Positions 18,909 to 32,197 of a stretch of DNA of 64,000 bases are shown here, in pieces. The notes beneath the pieces are model-generated. The model did no database searches. It saw nothing but the letters and a program-made list of their open reading frames with translations, and was not told the origin of the DNA. This DNA is from Xanthobacteraceae bacterium (GTDB taxonomy: Bacteria; Pseudomonadota; Alphaproteobacteria; Rhizobiales; Xanthobacteraceae), in the NCBI GenBank assembly GCA_029239875.1, contig JARBUD010000004.1:155329-219328 (forward strand), read 5' to 3'. A program made the position numbers and the translations under genes. How positions within the stretch are numbered: the stretch's first letter is position 1; every line of letters starts with the position of its first letter.

Positions 18909-19379
18909 TCAGAGATCGAAGGCGCGCTCCATGATGTCGTCGAGCGAGTAGGGATTGGTCTCGGGGAAGGTCCGCAGCGGGATGCCGGTCTCGGCAGCGG
19001 CCTCCTTGCGCGCCCCGCGATAGGCGGAGACTATCGCTTCCTCGCGACGGCTTTTCAGCGACGGGCTATCGGTGATGACGTCCTCGACCTTCTGACGCTG
19101 CTGGACGATCGTAAGGAGCCAGCTCCGCGTGCGCTTCTCCGGCTGGTGATCCCATTTGAGCATGTGCATCAGGAGCACGCGATACGCGCTTCTCAGCTTG
19201 CTGAACTGCTCGCGCCCCAAGCTCTCGATCTCCTCGGCGACGTTCTCACGGTCCAGCGTCTCGAAGGCACCCTCGCGGATGCGCTTCGCCTGCTCCACGG
19301 CCCAAGCATAGAAGTCGGTATCATAGTCCGTCGCCGGCGTGGTGTCGCCGGAGCGGGTACGGGCCACATGCGTGCTCAT
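18909..19379 (-). CDS. DUF29 family protein
   Basis: The 156-residue protein matches DUF29: YDTDFYAWAVEQAKRIREG, then LDRENVAEEIESLGREQ and a helical middle with LLMHMLKWDHQP. The family is common in cyanobacteria and scattered in alphaproteobacteria, usually as short all-helical proteins; its function is unknown. The ATG at 19379 has GAGGAGGG upstream; 50 longer-frame residues were rejected as they lie within the pcrA 3' end. DUF29 genes are often horizontally spread, but this copy shows no obvious composition shift. Confidence 0.85.
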   Translation of the reverse strand: MSTHVARTRSGDTTPATDYDTDFYAWAVEQAKRIREGAFETLDRENVAEEIESLGREQFSKLRSAYRVLLMHMLKWDHQPEKRTRSWLLTIVQQRQKVEDVITDSPSLKSRREEAIVSAYRGARKEAAAETGIPLRTFPETNPYSLDDIMERAFDL

Positions 19380-19431
19380 GCGTCCCTCCTCGGGGAAAGC
19401 CGGATGCCGACGGACTATAGCACGGCGGCGC

Positions 19432-21948
19432 TCACGCCGCGTCGACGAAGCTGTCGACCACCTTCTTCTCGCCGGCCTTGTCGAACTGCACCGTGAGCTT
19501 GTTGCCCTCGACCGAGGACACTTCGCCATAGCCGAACTTCTGGTGGAACACCCGGTCGCCTATGGCGAAGCGCGAGGGGGCGCCGGTGGACTTGGCGATA
19601 AGCTCGCCCTCGATGATCCGGCCGCGCGCGCCCTCGCTCGCCGCATAGCGCGAGCGGCCTTCCGAGAAGCCGAAACCGCCCGAGCCCCCGCCCGACCCAC
19701 CACCGGATTTGGCGGCGTTCTGCGCCCGCTGCCAGCCGGGCGTGGAGTAGCTCGACCCGAAGGTCTCCGCCTGGTCGAAGCGGCTAGGGCCGTAGCCGTA
19801 GCGGCCGCCGCCCTGCCCGCCGCCCCAGCCGGAGCCCCCGCGCGATTCCGTCACCTCGACGTCCTTCTCCGACAACTCGTCCAGGAAGCGGCTTGGCACC
19901 GCCGACTGCCAGAGCCCGTGGATGCGCCGGTTGGAGGCGAAGAACACCTTGGCCCGGCGCCGCGCGCGGGTGATGCCGACATAGGCGAGGCGGCGCTCCT
20001 CCTCCAGCCCGGCACGGCCCTGCTCGTCGAGCGCGCGCTGGTTGGGGAAGACGCCCTCCTCCCAGCCGGGGAGGAAAACCGTGTCGAACTCCAATCCCTT
20101 GGCGGAGTGCAGCGTCATGATGTTGACGGCGTCGCCATTGCCGCCGCCATCGACGTCCATCACTAGCGAGATGTGCTCGAGAAAGCCGATCAGGTTCTCG
20201 AACGGCTCCATGGAGCGCACGAGTTCCTTCAAATTGTCCAGCCGGCCGGCGGCGTCTGCCGAGCGGTCCTTCTGCCACATCTCGGTATAGCCGGACTCGT
20301 CGAGCACGATCTCGGCCAGTTCGTGGTGCGGGAGCGTCGCCATCTGCTCGCGCCAGCGGTCGAAGGAGCCGACCAGGTCGCGCAGCGTGAGCCGCACCTT
20401 GGGCTTCAGCTCCTCCGAACCGACGAGTTCGCGCGCGGCCTCGATCAGCGGCAATTGCGCCGCGCGGGCATGGTCGTGGATCTGCCGCAGCGCCGCGTCG
20501 CCGAGCCCGCGCTTGGGCACGTTGACGATGCGCTCGAAGGCGAGGTCGTCGGACGGCGAGGCGATGACGCGCAAGTACGCCAGCGCGTCGCGGATCTCGG
20601 CGCGCTCGTAGAAGCGCGGGCCGCCGATGACGCGGTAGTTCAGCCCCAGCGTGACGAAGCGGTCCTCGAACTCGCGCATCTGGAACGAGGCGCGCACGAG
20701 GATGGCGACCTGGGTGAGCGCATGGCCCTCGCGCTGCAGCGCCTCGATCTCCTCGCCGATGGCGCGGGCCTCCTCCTGGCTGTCCCAGGCGCCGGTGACC
20801 GTGACCTTCTCGCCATTCTCGCCTTCGGAGAAAAGCGTCTTGCCGAGCCGGCCCTCGTTGTGGGCGATGAGGTTCGCTGCCGCCCCGAGGATGTGGCCGG
20901 TGGAGCGGTAGTTGCGCTCCAGCCGCACCACCTTGGCGCCGGGGAAGTCGCTCTCGAAGCGCAGGATGTTGTCCACTTCGGCGCCGCGCCAGCCATAGAT
21001 CGACTGGTCGTCGTCGCCGACGCAGCAGACATTGCGCGAGCCCTGCGCCAAGAGCCGCAGCCAGAGATATTGCGCGACGTTGGTATCTTGATACTCGTCG
21101 ACGAGGATGTAGCGGAAGCGGCGGTGATAATCCGCCAGCACGTCCGGATTCTCGCGCAGCAGGCGGATGCTCTCCAGCAGCAGGTCGCCGAAATCGACCG
21201 CGTTCAGCGCCTTCAGCCGCGCCTGATAGTCGGTGTAGAGCTTTTGCCCACGGCCATTGGCGAAGGCGGCGCCCTCGCCGGCCGGCACCTGCGAAGGCGA
21301 CAGGCCGCGGTTCTTCCAGCCGTCGATGATATTCGCGAGCAGCCGCGCCGGCCAGCGCTTCTCGTCGATGTTCTCCGCCTGAAGCAGCTGCTTCAGAAGG
21401 CGGATCTGGTCGTCCGTGTCGAGGATGGTGAAGCCGGATTTCAGCCCGACCAGCTCGGCATGGCGGCGCAGCATGCGCACGCCGATGGAGTGGAAGGTGC
21501 CGAGCCACGGCATGCCCTCCACCTCCTCGCCGACCATGGCGTGGATGCGCTCCTTCATCTCGCGCGCGGCCTTGTTGGTGAAGGTCACGGCGAGGATCTG
21601 CGAGGGCCAGGCGAGGCCGAGCGAGAGGATGTGGGCGATGCGGGTGGTCAGCACGCGGGTCTTGCCGGTGCCGGCACCGGCGAGCACCAGCACGGGACCG
21701 TCGGTCGCCTCCACCGCCTCGCGCTGCTCGGGATTCAGCCCGTCGAGATAGACCCCGCGCGAGGGCTCTCCGCGGCCGGGACTGGCCAGTGCTTGCGCCC
21801 GCGCGGCGATGCCGCCGGGGCGCGGCGCAGGGGCTGGCGCACCTGTGGGCGCACCCGCGGGCGATGTCGCCGGCAGGTCGAAGGGGATGTCGAATGCGTC
21901 GTCGCGCGGCTGTTTCCGGGGGTCGGCCAAAGGCCTGCTCGCAGTCAT
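19432..21948 (-). CDS. UvrD/PcrA-type ATP-dependent DNA helicase
   Basis: This 838-residue superfamily 1A helicase unwinds DNA 3' to 5' in repair and clears replication or transcription blocks. Motifs are in order: Walker A AGAGTGKT (90-97), TFTNKAAREMK, ILVDEYQDTN, VGDDDQSIYGWRGA, and MTLHSAKGLEFDTVFLPGWE. The C-terminal end FAIGDRVFHQKFGYGEVSSV is the Tudor-like domain that binds RNA polymerase in PcrA. A Gly-rich linker (about 690-770) precedes it. A Pro-rich extension of about 65 residues precedes the helicase core, as in many alphaproteobacteria. Confidence 0.95.
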   Translation of the reverse strand: MTASRPLADPRKQPRDDAFDIPFDLPATSPAGAPTGAPAPAPRPGGIAARAQALASPGRGEPSRGVYLDGLNPEQREAVEATDGPVLVLAGAGTGKTRVLTTRIAHILSLGLAWPSQILAVTFTNKAAREMKERIHAMVGEEVEGMPWLGTFHSIGVRMLRRHAELVGLKSGFTILDTDDQIRLLKQLLQAENIDEKRWPARLLANIIDGWKNRGLSPSQVPAGEGAAFANGRGQKLYTDYQARLKALNAVDFGDLLLESIRLLRENPDVLADYHRRFRYILVDEYQDTNVAQYLWLRLLAQGSRNVCCVGDDDQSIYGWRGAEVDNILRFESDFPGAKVVRLERNYRSTGHILGAAANLIAHNEGRLGKTLFSEGENGEKVTVTGAWDSQEEARAIGEEIEALQREGHALTQVAILVRASFQMREFEDRFVTLGLNYRVIGGPRFYERAEIRDALAYLRVIASPSDDLAFERIVNVPKRGLGDAALRQIHDHARAAQLPLIEAARELVGSEELKPKVRLTLRDLVGSFDRWREQMATLPHHELAEIVLDESGYTEMWQKDRSADAAGRLDNLKELVRSMEPFENLIGFLEHISLVMDVDGGGNGDAVNIMTLHSAKGLEFDTVFLPGWEEGVFPNQRALDEQGRAGLEEERRLAYVGITRARRRAKVFFASNRRIHGLWQSAVPSRFLDELSEKDVEVTESRGGSGWGGGQGGGRYGYGPSRFDQAETFGSSYSTPGWQRAQNAAKSGGGSGGGSGGFGFSEGRSRYAASEGARGRIIEGELIAKSTGAPSRFAIGDRVFHQKFGYGEVSSVEGNKLTVQFDKAGEKKVVDSFVDAA

Positions 21949-22117
21949 GGCTTGTGATTCTTAATAGAACAAAATGGCATCGCCATGCCCGTTTGGCGAG
22001 GGTGGGAGGGTTGTGCCCACAAATCGCGCCCGCCGGAGGCCCGCTCGAAATCGCCATCCCCTGGAAGAAAACTCATCCTGAAGCGCCCGGCTTGGACCTT
22101 CGCTCTCCCGCCCGATG

Positions 22118-22228
22118 ACCCTCATCCTGAGGCGCTTGGCCATCGGCCAAGCCTCGAAGGATGCTCGTCCGGGTGCGCCGAGCGACCATCCTTCGAGGCT
22201 CGCTGTGCTCGTGCCTCACCATGAGGGT
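22118..22228. repeat. Palindromic intergenic repeat (copy 3, diverged)
   Basis: ACCCTCATCCTGAGGCGCTT opens the element and CTCACCATGAGGGT closes it, with GCCTCGAAGGATG and CATCCTTCGAGGC inside. The outer right arm carries a substitution compared with other copies. A truncated arm is visible just before it near 22071. The element fills the gap between the solute-binding protein gene and the helicase gene. Confidence 0.8.
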
Positions 22229-22249
22229 GCGTTGTAGCCGGGCCGGCCC

Positions 22250-23047
22250 TCAAGGCCGCCGCAGCACGGTGGTCACCGGCGAATCCGGCTCCGGCTTCAT
22301 GCCGAACCACCGCTGGTGGATCGCCGCCAGCGTGCCGTCCTTCTTCAGTTCACCGAGAGCGCCGTCGATCCGCGCGGTGAGCGGCGAGTTCAGCCGCAGC
22401 GCAATGGCGTAGTGGTCCTCGGTCGGCAGCCGCACCACCACGGCGAGCTCCGGCCGCTTCAGCAATTGGTAGAGCAGCGCCGGCAGGTCGCCGAAATAGG
22501 CGTCGAGATCGCCGGCGTGCAGCAGCTGAAGCGCGCGCTCCAGCCCGACGATGGGCACGGTCGGGCCGAAGCCGTAGCGGGCCCGGTTTTCGCTCAGCCA
22601 CTTCTCGTTGGTCGACGCCGCCTCGGTGCCGACCCTCTTGCCGGCGAGGTCCTCGAGCGAGCGCACATGCGCGCTCTTCATCACCACCATGCCCTGCGAG
22701 GTCTGGTAGTAGGGCTGGGTGAAGTCGAAGCGCTCCCGCCGCTCGGGCGTCACGGTGATCGAGCACATCGCCACGTCGATCCTATTCCCGGCCAGCGCCG
22801 GCAGCAGCTCGCCGAAGGCCATGCCGACGAAATCGATGCGCAGGCCCAGCCGTTTGCCGATCGCCTCGATCAGGTCGACCTCGAAGCCGACGAGACGGCC
22901 GTTTTCCCGGAACTCCCAAGGTGGGTTGTCCGGGAAGGTACCGACGCGCAGCAATGGTTCCGCCGGAAGCTGTGCCTCGGCAGTTGGTACCGGTCCCGCC
23001 GCCCACAGCGCGAGGCCGACGAGCAGCGCGCGCAATATGCTGACCAT
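22250..23047 (-). CDS. Periplasmic amino-acid-type solute-binding protein
   Basis: The 265-residue protein has a signal peptide (LLVGLALWAAGPVPTAEA) and the family-3 solute-binding fold: LRVGTFPDNPPWEFRENGRL, GFEVDLIEAIGKRLG, then DVAMCSITVTPERRERFDFT and a C-terminal KKDGTLAAIHQRWFG. These proteins bind polar amino acids for ABC importers. No permease or ATPase genes are adjacent, so it is an orphan component or works with a transporter encoded elsewhere. It is divergent from the LysE-type exporter across 87 bp. Confidence 0.9.
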   Translation of the reverse strand: MVSILRALLVGLALWAAGPVPTAEAQLPAEPLLRVGTFPDNPPWEFRENGRLVGFEVDLIEAIGKRLGLRIDFVGMAFGELLPALAGNRIDVAMCSITVTPERRERFDFTQPYYQTSQGMVVMKSAHVRSLEDLAGKRVGTEAASTNEKWLSENRARYGFGPTVPIVGLERALQLLHAGDLDAYFGDLPALLYQLLKRPELAVVVRLPTEDHYAIALRLNSPLTARIDGALGELKKDGTLAAIHQRWFGMKPEPDSPVTTVLRRP

Positions 23048-23134
23048 GGTGCCCCCATGCCCGCAGCAATTGACGCCATCCCCGTTCGCGCCGATGCTGG
23101 CGCAATTGCGAACATTCGTCCAGCCGGCTTATCC

Positions 23135-23764
23135 ATGTCCAATGGCCTCTATCTGATGACCGCCCTGGCGGGCGCGCTTTATGTGCTCTCGCCCGGCCCC
23201 GCCTTCCTTGCGCTGTTCTCGCTGGCTGCGGCGCATGGCCGACCGGCCGGTGCGCGCTTCGTCGGCGGGCATCTGGTCGGCGACCTGTCCTGGACCGCGC
23301 TGGCGCTGGCCGCGATCATCGGCGTGAACCAGCTGGGGCCGACGCTGTTCGACCTGCTCGGCATCTTCTGCGGCCTCTATCTGGTCTATCTCGGCATCAA
23401 GGCGGTGATGTCGCGCGAGGGCGCCGTGGTTCCGGTCGGCTCCAACCGCCCGCTGATGACCGGCGTGCTGTTCGGTCTCACCAACCCCAAGGCCTATCCG
23501 GTCTCCGTGGCCATGTTCACGGCGCTGACCGCGAGCTATGCGTCCAGCCTTTCCTGGGACGCGGCGCCTCAGTTGCTCGCCGCCGCCTTCGTCGGCTTCA
23601 TCCTCGCCGACATATTGCTCGTCTGGGCCGCGGGCCTGCCGCCGGTGCGCCGGTTCTTCCAGCGCCACGGCCTCGCCATCACCCGGGTGGTCGGCGTCAT
23701 GTTCATCGCCTTCGGCGCCAAGTCGCTGGCCGACGCCGGACGCGGCATCGCCTCGCGCAGCTGA
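23135..23764 (+). CDS. LysE/RhtB family exporter
   Basis: The 209-residue membrane protein has six predicted transmembrane helices and the family start ALYVLSPGPAFLALFSLAA followed by GGHLVGDLSWTALA. LysE/RhtB proteins export amino acids or their analogues through the inner membrane. GLTNPKAYPVSVAMFTAL is the typical mid-protein NPK motif. The ATG at 23135 fits the family start; longer open sequence overlaps the divergent gene. Pairing with a divergent amino-acid-type binding protein is suggestive but not proof of common substrates. Confidence 0.88.
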   Translation: MSNGLYLMTALAGALYVLSPGPAFLALFSLAAAHGRPAGARFVGGHLVGDLSWTALALAAIIGVNQLGPTLFDLLGIFCGLYLVYLGIKAVMSREGAVVPVGSNRPLMTGVLFGLTNPKAYPVSVAMFTALTASYASSLSWDAAPQLLAAAFVGFILADILLVWAAGLPPVRRFFQRHGLAITRVVGVMFIAFGAKSLADAGRGIASRS

Positions 23765-23790
23765 GCGCGTGACCTGAGTTGAGTGACCTG

Positions 23791-25623
23791 ATGTTCGAAG
23801 CCAAGTTCCAGACCTTCTCCGACGCCAGCGCGCCGGCCCTCGGCACTACGCGGCTCAAGCTGCTGCGCGCGGAGCTGGAGCGGCGCGGGCTCGACGGCTT
23901 CATCGTCCCGCGCGCCGATGCGCACCAGAACGAATATGTCCCGCCCAGTGCCGAGCGCCTTGCCTGGCTGACCGGCTTCACCGGCTCGGCCGGCGTCGCC
24001 CTGGTGCTGCGCGAGGAGGCCGCCATCGTGGTCGACGGGCGCTACACACTGCAGGCGGCGGACCAGGTCGACACCTCGTCCTTCGAGGTGGTCCCGCTCG
24101 CCGAGACCTCGCCGGAGCGCTGGCTGGAGAAGCACCTGCCCGCCGGCGCGCGCTTCGGCTTCGATCCCTGGCTCGTCACCGTGGACGGCGAGGAGAAGCT
24201 GCGCCGCGCCGTCACCCTGGCGGAGGGCACGCTGGTCGCGCTCGACAGCAACCCGCTCGACGCGGTGTGGGCCGACCGGCCGCCGGAGCCGCTGGCGCCC
24301 ATCGTCCTGCGCGACGTTTCGCTCGCCGGCGAGGATGCGGCGATCAAGATCGCCCGCGTGCAGGCGGCGCTCGCCGAGCAAAAGCTCGACGCCCTCGTCA
24401 TCTCCGACCCGCATGGCGTCGCCTGGACCTTCAACATACGCGGCGGCGACGTTGCCTTCACGCCGCTGCCGCTGTCTTGGGCCATCGTGCCCAGGGAAGG
24501 CCGCCCCACCCTCTTCGTCGACGGACGCAAGCTCTCCAACGCCGCCCGTGACGCTCTCTCCAACATCACCGAGATCGCCGATCCGTCCTTGCTGGAGCGC
24601 GGCGTCGAGCTGGTCGCCGGCAAGGGCGCCGTCGTGCGGCTCGACCAGGCGACGGCTCCCGCCATTCTCGCCGCGCGCATCGAGGCGGCGGGCGGCAAGG
24701 CCTCTTCCGGGCCGAGCCCGGTGGCCCTGATGCAGGCCTCCAAGAACGGGGCCGAGCTCGCCGGCATGCGCGCCGCCCATCTGCGCGACGGCGCCGCCCT
24801 CGCCCGCTTCCTATGCTGGTTCGACGCCGAGGCGCCGAAGGGCAGCCTCACCGAGATCGACGTCGTCTGCGCGCTGGAGACCTTCCGCCGCGAGACCGGC
24901 GCGCTGAAGGACGTCTCCTTCCCCAGCATCTCCGGCGCCGGCCCGAACGGCGCCATCGTGCACTACCGCGTGACCGAGGCGACCAACCGGCGCGTCGGCA
25001 TGGACGAATTGTTCCTCATCGATTCCGGCGCGCAGTACGAGGACGGCACCACCGACGTGACCCGCACGTTGGCCGTCGGCACCCCGACGCCCGAGATGCG
25101 CGACCGCTTCACCCGCGTGCTCAAGGGCCACGTCGCCATCGCCCGCGCGGTGTTCCCGCTCGGCACCTCCGGCGCCCAGCTCGATCCCTTCGCGCGGCAG
25201 TTCCTGTGGGCGGCCGGGCTCGACTTCGACCACGGCACCGGCCACGGCGTCGGCGCCTATCTCTCGGTGCATGAGGGGCCGGCGCGCATCTCCAAGCTCG
25301 GCACGGTGGCGCTGGCGCGCGGCATGGTGCTCTCCAACGAGCCCGGTTACTACAAGACCGGCGCCTACGGCATCCGGCTGGAGAACCTGGAGATCGTCGT
25401 CGACGGCCCCGCGGTCGAGGGGGCGGAGCGCACGCTGCTCGCCTTCGAGACGCTGACGCTGGCGCCTTTCGACCGGCGGGTGATCGAGCCCTCGCTCCTC
25501 ACGCCGGACGAGATCGCCTGGATCGACGCCTACCACGCCCGCGTCAACGCCGAGATCGGCCCGCTGGTGGACGAGGCCACCCGCGCCTGGCTCGACACCG
25601 CGACTGCGCCGCTGGGCGGCTGA
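23791..25623 (+). CDS. Aminopeptidase P family protein (Xaa-Pro aminopeptidase)
   Basis: The 610-residue protein has two creatinase-like N-terminal domains and a C-terminal pita-bread metallopeptidase domain. Two-metal ligands are visible: the two Asp in DSGAQYEDGTTDVTR, the His in HGTGHGVGAYLSVHEGP, and Glu residues in NEPGYYKTGAYGIRLENLE. Enzymes of this M24 group remove N-terminal residues before proline. The 600-residue length fits the long form with three domains. A TTG start at 23779 is the alternative to ATG 23791; neither has a strong ribosome-binding site. Confidence 0.93.
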   Translation: MFEAKFQTFSDASAPALGTTRLKLLRAELERRGLDGFIVPRADAHQNEYVPPSAERLAWLTGFTGSAGVALVLREEAAIVVDGRYTLQAADQVDTSSFEVVPLAETSPERWLEKHLPAGARFGFDPWLVTVDGEEKLRRAVTLAEGTLVALDSNPLDAVWADRPPEPLAPIVLRDVSLAGEDAAIKIARVQAALAEQKLDALVISDPHGVAWTFNIRGGDVAFTPLPLSWAIVPREGRPTLFVDGRKLSNAARDALSNITEIADPSLLERGVELVAGKGAVVRLDQATAPAILAARIEAAGGKASSGPSPVALMQASKNGAELAGMRAAHLRDGAALARFLCWFDAEAPKGSLTEIDVVCALETFRRETGALKDVSFPSISGAGPNGAIVHYRVTEATNRRVGMDELFLIDSGAQYEDGTTDVTRTLAVGTPTPEMRDRFTRVLKGHVAIARAVFPLGTSGAQLDPFARQFLWAAGLDFDHGTGHGVGAYLSVHEGPARISKLGTVALARGMVLSNEPGYYKTGAYGIRLENLEIVVDGPAVEGAERTLLAFETLTLAPFDRRVIEPSLLTPDEIAWIDAYHARVNAEIGPLVDEATRAWLDTATAPLGG

Positions 25624-25626
25624 GGC

Positions 25627-26046
25627 TCACCCGCACCCAACGCTCGGCGCGTCGGGAACATAATCGCCGAAATCCGGCTCCGGTCCCTCGGCGCCTGCCT
25701 TCAGCCAGACGAGCTTGGCGGCGAGATAGGCGGACATGGCGGCAAGCTCGGCCTGCTTCGCCTGCAGGCGTTCGAGCTGCGCGCTCATGATCTCGATGCT
25801 GCGCGCGGTGGAGATGCCGCCCGCGCGGTACTCCTCGCCGATGAGGGCGATCTCCTTCAGCGACATGCCGAGCGACTGCGCCATGCGGATCATCTTCGCC
25901 TGGCGCAGATGCTCGTCGGTGAAGACCTGATAGAGGTTGCGCCCGCCCTTACCGTTGGTGTCCGGCTCGAACAGGCCGCGGCGGATATAGAAGCGCACCG
26001 TGTCGACGCTCAGCCCCGCCTGCCGGGCGAACTCGGAAATCAGCAT
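25627..26046 (-). CDS. MerR-family transcriptional regulator
   Basis: The 139-residue regulator starts LISEFARQAGLSVDTVRFYI, the MerR recognition helix and wing, then a dimerisation helix RSIEIMSAQLERLQAKQAEL. It has one C-terminal Cys in a VGCG tail and no clear metal-binding loop, so the signal cannot be named. The ATG at 26046 has AAGGAGG upstream. It is divergent from an SDR gene across a perfect dyad, and probably controls it and itself. Confidence 0.9.
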   Translation of the reverse strand: MLISEFARQAGLSVDTVRFYIRRGLFEPDTNGKGGRNLYQVFTDEHLRQAKMIRMAQSLGMSLKEIALIGEEYRAGGISTARSIEIMSAQLERLQAKQAELAAMSAYLAAKLVWLKAGAEGPEPDFGDYVPDAPSVGCG

Positions 26047-26054
26047 GGGCGCCT

Positions 26055-26087
26055 CCTTGACCATGGACCTTGGTCAAGGCTTATAGA
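26055..26087. promoter_or_regulatory. MerR-type operator between the regulator and the SDR gene
   Basis: CCTTGACC (26055-26062) and GGTCAAGG (26072-26079) form a perfect 8-bp dyad with a 9-bp spacer. For the SDR gene, TTGACC (26057-26062) serves as -35 and TATAGA (26082-26087) as -10, with a 19-bp spacer. Overlong 19-20 bp spacers with a dyad are the hallmark of promoters that MerR proteins activate by DNA distortion. The ATG of the SDR gene lies at 26118. Confidence 0.72.
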
Positions 26088-26117
26088 TCGTGCTCCCAGA
26101 ATTGTGGAGCAGGAAAG

Positions 26118-26945
26118 ATGGACAGGATCGCGCTGGTGACGGGCGCCTCGTCGGGCATCGGCGAGGCGACGGTCCGGCAGCTTCTCGGTGACGGCTACAT
26201 CGTCTACGCCGCCGCACGGCGGATCGAGCGCATGGTGTCACTGGCAGAGGCCGGCGCGCGCATTGTCACCCTCGATGTCACCGACGATGTCACCATTAAC
26301 GCCACCATCCGCCGGATCGAAAGCGAGGCCGGGCGGCTCGACGTGCTGGTCAACAATGCCGGCTACGGCTCCTACGGCGCGCTCGAAGACGTGCCGCTCG
26401 ACGAGGCGCGCCGCCAGTTCGAGGTGAACCTGTTCGGCGCCGCCCGGCTGATACAGCTCTGCCTGCCGATGATGCGGGCGCAGAGATCGGGCCGGATCGT
26501 CAACATCACCTCGATCGGCGGCAAGATGTGGGAGCCCTTCGGTTCCTGGTACCACGCGACGAAATTCGCGCTGGAGGGGCTCAGCGACTGCCTGCGCATG
26601 GAGCTGAAGCCGTTCGGCATCGACGTCATCGTCGTCGAGCCCGGCGCCATCCGCACCGAATGGGGCGGCATCGCCCATGAGAGCCTGCTGGCTCGCTCGG
26701 GCGACACCGCCTACGGCCCCTATGCGCGGCGCCACGCCAAGATGTTCGAATGGGCCGATCGCTCCAGCATGGGCTCGCCGCCCGATGTCGTCGCCCGCAC
26801 CATCTCCCGCGCCGTGGCGGCAAGGCGCCCGCGCACCCGCTACGCCACGGGCGGCGGGGCGTGGTGGATCCTGCTGCTCAATCGCCTGCTGAGCGACCGT
26901 ATGCAGGACATGATCATGTGGCGCGTCTCGCAGGCGGAAAGATGA
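26118..26945 (+). CDS. Short-chain dehydrogenase/reductase
   Basis: This 275-residue classical SDR has the NAD(P)-binding TGASSGIG motif (8-15), DVLVNNAGYG (75-84) and the catalytic Ser132-Tyr145-Lys149 set in NITSIGG and YHATK. Arg residues just after strand 2 (AAARRIERM) suggest NADP(H). Substrate is unknown; the group includes oxidoreductases acting on ketones, lipids and xenobiotics. Its promoter carries a MerR-type operator, so expression is likely induced by the divergently encoded regulator. The ATG at 26118 has AGGAAAG upstream. Confidence 0.9.
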   Translation: MDRIALVTGASSGIGEATVRQLLGDGYIVYAAARRIERMVSLAEAGARIVTLDVTDDVTINATIRRIESEAGRLDVLVNNAGYGSYGALEDVPLDEARRQFEVNLFGAARLIQLCLPMMRAQRSGRIVNITSIGGKMWEPFGSWYHATKFALEGLSDCLRMELKPFGIDVIVVEPGAIRTEWGGIAHESLLARSGDTAYGPYARRHAKMFEWADRSSMGSPPDVVARTISRAVAARRPRTRYATGGGAWWILLLNRLLSDRMQDMIMWRVSQAER

Positions 26946-27052
26946 CGTTGCGGAATGCAGTGTTCCAGTGGTGACGACGGTTCAATGGAACCAGCGTTCC
27001 GGCACCGCGTTTGTTCTCCAGTCGATGTAACGGGGCAGACGGAGACGCCGCC

Positions 27053-27205
27053 ATGACCACCATTCTACTGATCATCCTGGTTCTGATTCTTGTCGGCGCG
27101 CTGCCGAGCTGGGGCTATAGCCGCAGCTGGGGCTACGGGCCGAGCGGCCTCGTCACCATTCTGCTGGTGATCCTGATCGTGATGATGCTCACCGGACGGG
27201 TGTAA
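27053..27205 (+). CDS. DUF3309 small membrane protein
   Basis: The 50-residue protein consists of two hydrophobic segments (about 4-16 and 32-47) around a Trp/Tyr/Gly-rich turn PSWGYSRSWGYGPSG. This pattern is that of DUF3309, small proteins of unknown function common in Hyphomicrobiales and often linked with stress regulons. GGAG at 27041-27044 precedes the ATG. The gene is followed after 24 bp by a strong hairpin. Confidence 0.85.
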   Translation: MTTILLIILVLILVGALPSWGYSRSWGYGPSGLVTILLVILIVMMLTGRV

Positions 27206-27229
27206 CCGTCCGACATCCATCGATGAACG

Positions 27230-27270
27230 ACGCCATCCCGGAGGCGGTATGCCGCGATCCGGGATGGCGT
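27230..27270. terminator. Bidirectional terminator hairpin
   Basis: ACGCCATCCCGG (27230-27241) and CCGGGATGGCGT (27259-27270) are perfect 12-bp arms; a small GCGG/CCGC stem lies inside the loop. It sits between the convergent DUF3309 gene and isochorismatase-like gene and may serve both. T-runs are weak. Confidence 0.65.
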
Positions 27271-27277
27271 TTGCCTG

Positions 27278-27835
27278 TCAGGTGGGCCAGTCGGCCGCTA
27301 TTTCCTTCGCCGGCCGGATCGCCGCCCCAGCGAATTCCAGTGCCGCCATCAGCGCCGCCTGCACGCTCGCCGCCGGTACCTCGGTTCCATCGAAGGCGAG
27401 ATCGCGCGTCGCCGCGGCATCATGCGCCAGCGTGACGCCGTAGCCGAGATCGAGCGCGGCCCGCGTGGCGGCATCGACGCACATGTGGCTCATCGCGCCG
27501 GCGACGACGAGCGAGCCGACGCCCTTGCTCTTCAGCAATTCGTCGAGGCCGGTATCGAGAAAGGAATTCACCTTGTGCTTCACCACCACCGGCTCTTCGG
27601 CGCGCGGCGCCACCGCCGGATGGATATGCGCGCCCTCGGTTCCCTTGCCGAAGAAGCCCGCGTCGGCCTCCTCCGCCTCGTGCCGCACATGCACGACGGG
27701 CAGCCCCTGCTCGCGCGCCGCGCGAAGCAGCCCCGCGGCCGCATCCGCCGCCGCCTCGATGCCGACCAGGGGGTACTTCCCGCCGGGAAAATAGTCGTTC
27801 TGGATATCGATGAGGAGAAGAGCGGTCTTGGCCAT
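27278..27835 (-). CDS. Isochorismatase-family cysteine hydrolase
   Basis: The 185-residue protein has the cysteine hydrolase triad: Asp10 in LLLIDIQNDY, Lys86 in VVVKHKVNSF and Cys119 in AMSHMCVDAATRAA, with a non-prolyl cis-peptide region just before the Cys. The family includes isochorismatases, nicotinamidases and N-carbamoyl-amidases; the length and HMCVDAA motif fit the small YcaC/PncA-like hydrolases of unknown substrate. GGAG lies before the ATG at 27835. It follows ligA on the same strand with an 85-bp gap. Confidence 0.88.
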   Translation of the reverse strand: MAKTALLLIDIQNDYFPGGKYPLVGIEAAADAAAGLLRAAREQGLPVVHVRHEAEEADAGFFGKGTEGAHIHPAVAPRAEEPVVVKHKVNSFLDTGLDELLKSKGVGSLVVAGAMSHMCVDAATRAALDLGYGVTLAHDAAATRDLAFDGTEVPAASVQAALMAALEFAGAAIRPAKEIAADWPT

Positions 27836-27920
27836 GGTTCGCTCCGGATCAATGGAATGGAATATCGATCGAACAGGAAGGCACAAGGCGCGGCCAGTCC
27901 GGACGACACCGTAGACGCCG

Positions 27921-32065
<4,145 letters not shown>

Positions 32066-32197
32066 GCGTGAGGCTCCACAACGAATCCGCGGGACGGCAG
32101 ATGCGCCTTTCTAGCAGGTCACGGGGCGGCGCGCACCCGGCGTTCCTCTTATGTTCGCACAAGATCGGCGCGGGGCAAGACCCCGCGCGCGCTTCCC

